From positions 124,001 through 188,000 of the forward strand of contig JAKSZP010007903.1 in assembly GCA_022478985.1 (NCBI GenBank): a stretch of DNA of 64,000 nt, given 5' to 3'. Origin of the DNA: Massospora cicadina (taxonomy: Eukaryota; Entomophthoromycota; Entomophthoromycetes; Entomophthorales; Entomophthoraceae). Positions 56,046-64,000 of the stretch are shown here, piece after piece. Position 1 is the first letter of the stretch. Each line of letters starts with the position of its first letter. A program made the position numbers and the translations under genes. The notes beneath the pieces were generated by a model. It worked only from the letters and a program-made list of their open reading frames with translations. It ran no database searches and was not told the origin of the DNA.

Positions 56046-58030
56046 ATTTAACTGAGGCAAGCCAACCAGGAGATGGACATTACTGATGCTTGAAAGGGCT
56101 AAAATTCCACAATAAAATAAAATAAAGTTAAAACAAGATAGACAGGTCCACTCAAACTGACAATCAATTAAAACAAAACACTCTAACCAAGCCAGAAGTG
56201 GAAACTGCTATTCATCCATGGCAGTGGGTAAAGTGGGTCTGGAGGCTCTTCTTCCTCATCTGTTATGGACATGTAGCAGCACAAAGCTGATAGCAATGGT
56301 GTTGGAGCATCATATAAATGGGGATCAAGATAACAAATGGGTGCTTGCAACTCAATGTTTGCGATGAAGAGGGTGGAATTATAGTCTGCAAGTGCTTTTT
56401 CCACCTTAAGGCTTACTTTAGGTAGGTTGTCAATGGTTGCAAGGTTGTTGCAGGTAATGTGGATCTTTGAGCTGAACTTTACAACTGCTGCAACTTTTTG
56501 AACTGTTGAAAATACTGCCTGATAGTATCAGAGATGGTCTTTTTTATGTTTTGGAAGCATGGTACTAGGTAGGATAGGAGGTGGCAGGCCCATAGCCAGT
56601 ACTACAACTGATCTGCAATGGCTTTATGGGTTGGCGTCATTTGGGGGAGGCAACTGCCTCTTCAACTAGTTAGTGGTCACTTTTGAATGAGGTGGCATCA
56701 AGGCGAGGCGCATAATGGCGCTTTGGGAATCAGGCTGCATAATCAGTATTGAGGTACATTTCAAATGTAGGTGTCTTAGACCATTCAGATTCAGGTATAA
56801 GCTCGCCCAATTCATCAACCTCAACCAAATAATCCCATGGATTTTGTTTGAATTTGATTGGGTTGTTTGCATATGGGTTATCTGTTGCATTTGGCTGGAA
56901 AGATGGTTTAGAACTTAATTTAGTCCATTCTGGCTCCTGGTGGTGGGTTCAGGAGAAGAGGTTCGTTGAGGTATTTTTTGGTTTGTTGATTCAGTGGTTG
57001 CTGTGGCTACCACTTTGGGGGAGGGGGAAGGTTAGTGCCCTTAAAAATGCTATTGGATTGGCTTTGGGGTCATCATGCATAGAGTCAGGTGTGTATGCCA
57101 TGGCTTGTGAGATGGAGGGGCACCACTAGTTTTAAGGGTCCAGTTCAAAACAGATAGGCTAAATCTGTGCCCTCCATCCACTTGAGCCCAAAAAGGATGG
57201 TCTGGGGCAGAGGGGATAATGGTGCGAGGGGGATTGAGAGGGCTATCCTCATTGATACTGGATGAATAGTCATGAAGGCGCAGGTGCCTACAAGGCGAGT
57301 TACATTGGGAACCACAAATTATACCATGGATCAGAACCATATTCTGACAATCCAGTGATAATTTCTTTAACAAAAATTTAGTGTGGTAGGTGGGTAGGGA
57401 GGCCTGTAAACTGAACCACAATAGTGGTATCACAAGGGAAATGATTACGAGTAGTTGGGAGGGGGGTGCCCTGGAACACCAGGGGGATGGTAGCTGCTAC
57501 TGCAGCATTAGCTTCACTTGAGAATCCAAGATTAAAATACCCTTTGAAGGGGTGGAAGTTTATGAAGCATGCAGGCTGCATAATAGCCTGGGCTAATTCT
57601 GTTATGGTTTAAATGAATATAGGAACAACTTGCCATATTTGACCTAAAGGCCAAATCGCATGTTACTCCAGGGGAGCACAAGGGGCAGTGTGGCACCGCC
57701 TGGGTTCAGGTGAGAAGTAAGGCTAAGTCCTTAGGTGGGACATAGCGTGTTGAAGAATTTGGAGGGCTAGCTGATCCAGCCTGAGAACGTTTCAGCAATG
57801 GCCAAAAAACATTAGGAGGTGGTGCACCACTGCCACATGTGGGGGCAGCAGACGTCAAATGCATTAACATAGGAAACTTGATTAGGACGACGATGAGTGG
57901 AGCTGTTTTTACAAAATCTAAACCACGATTTGACCAAAAGTGAGCAAATTGAGAGAGAGAGGCATCAGAATCAAATTTATACAAAAAAATAAGCTCAACA
58001 TGTGGCATTATGTGATCATTTAAAAGCAAA
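56046..58030 (-). pseudogene. ORF-family copy 2 (zinc-knuckle protein, unknown family), decayed
   Basis: Minus-strand order: LTSAAPTCGSGAPPPNVFWP and SQAGSASPPNSSTRYVPPKD (57706-58029); ACFINFHPFKGYFNLGFSSE, AAVAATIPLVFQGTPLPTT and VVQFTGLPTHLPH (57378-57581); KKLSLDCQNM and IIPSAPDHPFWAQVDGG then a knuckle relic (57050-57433); and a C-terminus DAPTPLLSAL plus an acidic EEEEPPDP tail (56183-56404). The 3' end is GTAATGTCCATCTCCTGG...TTAAATAAAAT. The GxFxxxF ... AxxAA ... GLPxxLP pattern before a CCHC knuckle resembles the DUF4283-like module of some LINE ORF1 proteins, but this is an inference. Confidence 0.6.
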
Positions 58031-60530
58031 ACTCAACAATTTAAAAAATTCATTACTTTGTAGAAAAATAATGCAAGTTCTACTTATCTCCTTAGTCATA
58101 ATTCTTATTGTTGTGTAAAAAACCTCAGATGGTAAGAAATTTACATAACAAGTTTTGGCAAATTTGTCTAAGAACAGCTATTTTGCATATCTCTTATTAG
58201 TTTAATTTTTTATAAAAAGAGTTATCTTTAGCAATAATAGCACCGGTTATGTATGTAATGGATGAGTCTTATATGAAGCCTTTTTCCATAGAAGCAAACT
58301 TCAGACCCAATAAGAGCTACCTTAGTTCATAGGGTTTATTATTCAGTAGGCGCTACCCAGGATAGGTGGTACAAGGATATGATGCCTCCACCAGTAAGGT
58401 CCAAGAACTGCTGTTTGGGTCTCTAGAAACACCCTCATCTGTGATTAAGGAATTTTTTTAATAGCAGGCTAAGGTTGCAGCAGAAAATCATGCCAAGCTG
58501 GCCTCTTTGTAAGGACTCTAGTCACGACCCTAAGGTTAGAATGGGCGTAATATTTCTTACAAACTAAAAGGAATACAAACCCAAAGCGCATGCCTTAATA
58601 ATAGAAGATTAGGACAGATGTTACTTGAACTTTGGGTCGCCGCCATCACACCTTTATGAAAAAAAGTAAAATTTAGAGCAAACTACATGAAGGAAGTTAG
58701 CAAAATTGTAATGAGGTACAAGTGGCCCTCAAAGCTGCTAAATTGGCGATTGAGAATAAGAATCATTCCAACTCAAATAAGAGTTTGATAGGCTACAAAT
58801 TAAGCTCAACAATTCAAGGGACACTGAAAAAAAGACTAAGATTGGCCATTTGAGGAAAATACAACCTGTAAATCACTCCAGTTCTTGTACAATACAAACC
58901 CATGTGGAATCACAGACTCAAAATTTTAAGGTCAAACCCCCATTTTCCAATTAAGGTTTCAGTCAACCCTGAGAAAAATGATTTTAATCATCCCAAAGTG
59001 GCATAGTGTTCCTAAAAAGTTCCCTATACACCCTCCCTTCCCTAAAGGTTGCGCCACCAATCTAAAAATTCTTTCATAAACATTGCAGCTAATATTCAGG
59101 GAATGCACCCAAAAGGTGGACTAATTTGACAGTGCACCTATTACCCCTTTTCAACTGATTTAGAAACTAAGACCCTATAATAAGAGGGTGTTAGGATATT
59201 AATGATAGTTTTAATATAAACCAATTCAATTACTACAACTTGTTGTGTGTTTCACTTCCAAAGTCTTGAATCATGTGATCTCTCTTCCAGGATCAATGAA
59301 GGTACTTAGATTATTGATACATGCGTCTTCTGTTGCCATGGGACTCATGATGGCAGTAATGATCGTTATGGGCGGTAGCTCATTGAAGTCATCACAAGGT
59401 CTATAAAGCCAACAACCAGCTTCACCTGACTAGCTATCATACCAAAGCTATAAACATTCCAAAAATATTTAATTAAAATATAAAATAATCTTGTTCCAAA
59501 TCACAAAATCGATGTATGGTCAAATGATGATAGAAAAAAAGATTGTTTAAACCCATCACCAGCGCTCACCTGAGACAAGGCCTCTGTGGCACCTGGAGTT
59601 CTCAATGGTGGACGCTCTTTAGAGAGAAAATAATTACCCTTACCTCAGTTGCTTCCTCACAATGGGACCACCAAAACGGCGTTGTGGGAAAACTGGCTTA
59701 AACTAGTACCAGCCTTGAGCCTGACACAAGGTGCTTGAACAATGATCTTTAATCAATAATTTCTTTGAAATATTCTCAAAAAATCCTTATCATGAATCAC
59801 TAGAAAAGTGTGCCATGCAGACTATGGATTCCATCATGGGTACTATAATATTCCCAATAGAAGCCAAGTTCTTTATTGACATGGCAATTCTCTGACAGTA
59901 TGATCACTCGTCATACAGACTATGAGCACCCGCTGTCAAGATCCTCTTTAGGGACTTTAATATGCTATGTTACAGGCGAGCCATTTTTGTTCAATTTGCC
60001 CTTAATTGCCACATGCTAATATAGGAAGAAACCCAGGATAGCCTCCATATAAGATGAATTAAAAGCATGATGTTATTGTGGTGGCTCCATGTCATCACTG
60101 CAGATTGCAATCAATGCACCTTTACTGTAATGTTGTCCACATAGCCTTGGACCAATCACCCCATGTAGTGGTATCCATGTTATTCACCCATTCTCAAAAA
60201 TATAAACCCAAAAACTATAACTAAATTTACAAAGTTCTATCAGATCTACTATGGGAGGGTCTAAGTATATTGCAAAATGGGCTTTTATTTAAGAGGTATG
60301 ACTTTGATTGAAATTTAGAATGGGGAGCTTTGTGTTCAACTCAGTATATATGTATTTTCCCAGAAAGAACTAAAAAAATGGTAAACTTAGGCAAAAGAGT
60401 TGGATAAAGTTATTAGCCTATTAACCCATTAACAAATTTTAGAAATTTAAATTCAAACAAGTTTTTTAGGACTATGATTTTTTTGAAATATATCATGTAC
60501 TAATTGATATTTTGTATAGATTATTTGCAT
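58031..60530. other. Unassigned interval between ORF-family copies 2 and 3
   Basis: No named motif was found. From about 58.9 to 60.4 kb the plus strand has recurring protein-like runs between stops (for example VAPCHHCRLQSMHLYCNVVH and SDLLWEGLSILQNGLL), suggesting another decayed transposon ORF. The two flanking ORF copies have the same orientation, so a segmental duplication or a composite element is possible but unproven. Confidence 0.25.
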
Positions 60531-62465
60531 TTATTTGAGGTAAGCTGACCATGGGATGGACATTACCAAAACTAAAATTAAAACTAAAACTAAAAAACTA
60601 ACGTAACTAGTTGGTTCAGCCAAACGCTCAAATGAGAGGATTGAGTGAAACACTTTGAACAAAAACAACCAACCAGTTGGGCAGCGGAAACCGCTTATCC
60701 TCCATGGTGGAAGGGGAGGGGAGATTGGGGGTTTATCTTTGGCATCAGCTTCTTCCTCCCATAGTAGAGTACATGTCAAGGCAAACATTAAGGGCGTTGG
60801 GGCATCTGCGGCATGTGGTTCAAAATCACTAATAACTGGTATTTCATGGAAATTGCCAGCTAGGAAAATGGCACTGATATATTTGTCTAAAGCTATTTCA
60901 GCTTTAATGTGGGCATCTGGGAGTTTAACAAACGTGGCAATGTTGGTTCAGGTAATCTTAGCTTTCATGTTCCATGCTATAGTTACCACGTTCTGGATAG
61001 CATCATTGACATTTTTGTGCAAATGTAGCACTGTGATTTTACTCTTTTGAATAAGACTTTTAGGATAAAAGAAGGTGGAATTCCTCCTGTGAGCATCGCT
61101 ACTGATTTGGTGACAGCTTTACAAAGGGGATGACAATCTGGTGTTGCAGCTGCTTTGACTGCAAGCTGGTGATCACTGCAAAATGATTCGGCATTTGGCT
61201 GTGGGGTATATAGTTGAGGGGGGTATTTGGCGTCCCATTGTGCATTAACAAACACTCAATTTGCATAGATGGTTCTTCAATGAGCTTACCAGATTCATCA
61301 ATTTTAGCCAATAACTCCCGTGGGTTTTGGTTGAATTGAATTATGAAAGTGACGTATGGTTGAAGTTTGGTTGATTCGTTGGATGAAGCAAAAAATTGAA
61401 CTGGTATCCAATATGATGCTTGATTGGAAGAATCATGTGTGGCATTGGATCGAGGAGGAGGCTGATTGGTGGCTACAGGTGCAGCTGCAGCTTCCAGTTT
61501 TGGGGGTCGGGGAGTTAGGATTGTGCCCCATTCTGGAACTTGTTTGGGGTGGGCAGCAGATTGGAGGTCAGCGGACAAGTAGTCTGATATGTCAGAAGTG
61601 GCTAAGGAGGGGCACTTGCGTTTTAAGTGGTCCAACTTGAAACATGATAGACAGATCATCCACCCGCCCTTGATGAGGGCCCAAAATGGACGGTTGGGCG
61701 CTGAAGGAATAACGGTGCAAGGGGAATCAACATGGCAATTTTACTAAATTCAGGGCTGATTGTGGCATACACCTGAGGCCCAGCGAGTCTTGTGGCCCCA
61801 TTTGGGACCAAAAATCATAAGATGGGGTTGGAGCCATAGGCTGCCAAACCGTCCATCAGCTCCTGGTGGAGCACTGCAGGGGGGAGGTGGGTGGGAAAAC
61901 CAGCAAATTGGACCACCAAAGTGTTATCCTCTTAGAGCAGAGTATAAGTTATGGGAAGAGGGGTGCTCTAGAATACCAGGGGCACAGTTGCTGCAGTGGC
62001 AGCGTTGGCTTCACAGGTGAAGCTGAGGTTAAAATACCCCTTATAGGGGCAGAAATCTATGAATCTGGAAGGTGACATCACCACCTGTGCCATTTTGATA
62101 ATGGCTTGGTCATGGTATGGGAAAATTTTCCCATAATGACCCTTAGGATGTAGCGCATGTTGCTCCAGGGGAGTACCAGGGGGCAGCGAGGTACCGCTTG
62201 GGTACAAGTAAGGTGGGCGTCAAGATCCTTGGGAGGAATGAATTGTACCATGGGTTTGAAATGACTGGGTGAGCCAGTCTGAGAGCGTTTTTCCTGCCAG
62301 ATGGAAAATGGTGGGGGGAGTTTTGTTGCTTCCCTACACTGGAGCAGCTGGCAGAGAATCTGAGGACATCAGAGCGAAACTACAATGGGTGATTAAGATT
62401 TGCCTTATTAATTCATGTAATGTTTCTTGGAAAATTATGCCAAGTGGAAAGAAGAAGTTCTACTA
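60531..62465 (-). pseudogene. ORF-family copy 3 (zinc-knuckle protein), best preserved
   Basis: The frame 61099-61659 (186 codons) begins MICLSCFKLDHLKRKCPSL, a complete CX2CX4HX4C knuckle, and continues into a Pro/Ala/Ser-rich linker and a segment SYWIPVQFFASSN with VTFIIQFNQNPRELLAKID. Upstream (61968-62207) are RFIDFCPYKGYFNLSFTCEA and ATAATVPLVF. Downstream are VTTIVKHEMKAKI, PDAHIKAEIALDKYI and the C-terminus DAPTPLMFAL, EEEADAKDKPPISPPLP (60531-60960). Domain order equals copies 1 and 2. The 3' end is GTAATGTCCATCCCATGG...CTCAAATAAAT. No RT or LTR adjoins. Likely a gag/ORF1-type protein of a non-autonomous or truncated element. Confidence 0.65.
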
Positions 62466-64000
62466 ACTAATATTTTTCATTATACTAAAAGAAATTTGAT
62501 TGAAACTGCTGATATAGAAAAAATGCCAAAGTACAACCTTAGATAAATCATATTTGACTGATGCATTCATTATAATGTACAGTAAGCTATTTTTTCTATG
62601 TAAACAAAACACTAGATTAATGAAGTATAGATAATAAGCAAACGTTATCTATTATCTAGATAGTTTTATGCCAAGCACTGTAATCTAAATCATAATCTCT
62701 TTTTAGCACTAGTGGTGCACAACAAAAAGGGGGAGCCGCCACGCATCTCTAAATCATAATCTCAGTGTTTTATATACTTGTATTACAACAGTTCTATACT
62801 TCATGAAGCATCGAAGTAATTCCAGGTAAAATAAAACTCAAGCAACGTCTATGTTATCTAAAAAATAAATTATTAACCTCTCTTCACAGTCTTTCTTATT
62901 TTTAAAGCTAATCTTACCTCATATAAAAATTCTTCCCAATGTAAAGTACATTTAATTACCTTAAATCCTCCAGTAAAAAATTTTTAGGGTATAATAGATA
63001 CTTTTGGATGAAATGAGTGGATTCAAGACATTATCAGTATAGTTATTGAATTTAAAAAAAAACAGAGAAATTGACTGGTGATTTGGGTGTTTATTTAGCA
63101 AGTAAATGTTTTGATCAACCAAATAAAGTAAAGGCCACTTAAATTGATAAAATAAATATAAGGTATGACATACACTGAAAATTTCAAGATCTCATAAAAT
63201 AAATACTTAGACAAATTCCTTAGGAGCTTAGGTCTAGTAGTCCTGTAATAGTCTACACTTTTTATAGTTAAAGAGAATTTCTGTTAAGTATTAGGATATG
63301 AGAATTTTGAGAAATAAGGTTTTTATATGAACATTGTAGATGAAGGTGGATATTCATTAGATATTGAATCGTTGATATTGAGACATAGTAATATACAAAA
63401 TGTGAACCCTTCTATTATAAAAATAACTAAGGTTGGGATGTAGAGTTATGTCTCAGGCCACCTACTAACTAAACAGCTAGTTTTTTAATAATAAAAAACA
63501 ATTTAGGCTTTTATGAAGATTGATGAGGCTCTAGTCTCTTATAATATTAAGTAATTAATTTATAAAGTATAATTATAACCAACTAGATTTGGTTCAAAGA
63601 GTACCATTGCTGGTATGCTGGGTTAGAAATTCTAACTAATAAAATTTAATGTTAAACATTAGTTTTTCAATTAAAGTGAAAAGCCACTTTTTATTAGTCA
63701 ATGATTTTTATATAGTTGTAAGCTAAAGCTATGAGGGAAGGTGACTTAAATTTATTGTTGACTTTTTCAAGGAATTTACCAACTGCAGAATTAATTTGTT
63801 TCAGAAATTTCATACAGGGCTTACATGGCGTCAAAGCAACTATAAAAAACTTAAATGCCCACCTACTTGTAGTCACCATCAACGCGCCAAAATTCTTTGG
63901 AACGCCTTCCTAGGATCGTCTTAACTTCATCTGTCTCTTCCTAACAGTCTTCTTATAATAACCTGATTAAGAACTTTTCTTTCTCGTTGCAAACACTTTT
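62466..64000. other. AT-rich interval to the right edge
   Basis: No gene is recognised apart from the short retroposed tail at 62684-62763. A minus frame at 63694-63882 (SAVGKFLEKVNNKFKSPSLI) and its plus-strand shadow are too short to assign. Confidence 0.35.
62684..62763 (-). mobile_element. Short retroposed tail 3 (48 bp) with 16-bp target duplication
   Basis: A 48-bp insert (62700-62747) is flanked by perfect 16-bp repeats TCTAAATCATAATCTC (62684-62699 and 62748-62763). Read on the minus strand the insert ends ACCACTAGTGCTAAAAA. This is the same tail as inserts 1 and 2 with one gap and one substitution, and it extends 30 bp further 5' with GGCGGCTCCCCCTTTTTG. Confidence 0.75.

Noticed and set aside
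58900..60400. LINE ORF2 between ORF-family copies 2 and 3
   Set aside because: Protein-like plus-strand runs exist, but no KAPGPDG, GFxxGR or YxDD motif could be placed and the orientation is opposite to the flanking ORF copies.
1..64000. Prokaryotic operon, phage or defence-system content
   Set aside because: No ribosome-binding-site-led gene series or prokaryotic gene families occur. The content is eukaryotic LTR and non-LTR retroelements in sparse, AT-rich DNA.

Overview
This window is eukaryotic, AT-rich, repeat-dominated DNA. I found no intact host gene, rRNA or genuine tRNA gene. Almost all the coding signal is decayed reverse-transcribing elements: several Ty3/gypsy-type LTR retrotransposons, one non-LTR (LINE-like) retrotransposon, one tRNA-derived SINE, solo LTRs, and a three-copy zinc-knuckle ORF family. 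CpG looks scarce by eye, and several LTR ends read TA where TG is expected. Both fit long exposure to C-to-T decay (cytosine methylation or a RIP-like process). A large, repeat-rich filamentous fungal genome (for example a rust-type genome) is my best guess, but the sequence does not fix the organism.

Layout. 1-3.1 kb: LINE on the minus strand, running off the left edge. 4.2-5.3 kb: solo LTR of the G4 family. 6.2-13.6 kb: full-length gypsy element G1 (minus). 13.6-15.3 kb: unassigned. 15.3-15.6 kb: SINE with a perfect 16-bp target duplication. 16.5-18.4 kb: ORF-family copy 1 (plus). 19.2-32.4 kb: a pair of diverged direct repeats bracketing full-length gypsy element G2 (minus, 21.9-29.5 kb). 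The G2 reverse transcriptase is split by a 1-kb solo-LTR-like insertion that carries two minisatellites. 32.4-38.6 kb: AT-rich, mostly featureless, with one ~20-bp retroposed tail and a small CpG-richer open frame near 36.2 kb. 38.6-55.9 kb: an old gypsy element G3 (plus). It has been invaded by a complete younger gypsy element G4 (minus, 41.1-49.6 kb), two related solo LTRs and a 17-bp retroposed tail. 56.0-58.0 and 60.5-62.5 kb: ORF-family copies 2 and 3 (both minus). 62.5-64.0 kb: AT-rich, with a third short retroposed tail.

How the parts relate. G2, G3 and G4 have diverged LTRs, but each carries a primer-binding site of the same sequence type next to its 5' LTR, so they probably shared one tRNA primer. 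The nesting gives an order of events: G3 first, then G4 and the solo LTRs. The G4 LTRs are still nearly identical over long stretches, while the G3 LTRs are strongly diverged. The most unusual signal is a set of three tiny insertions with a common 3' tail, each flanked by its own 13-16-bp direct repeat. They look like extreme 5'-truncated products of a LINE machinery whose parent element is not visible here. All identities rest on reading motifs and aligning repeats by eye; no search or alignment program was run.
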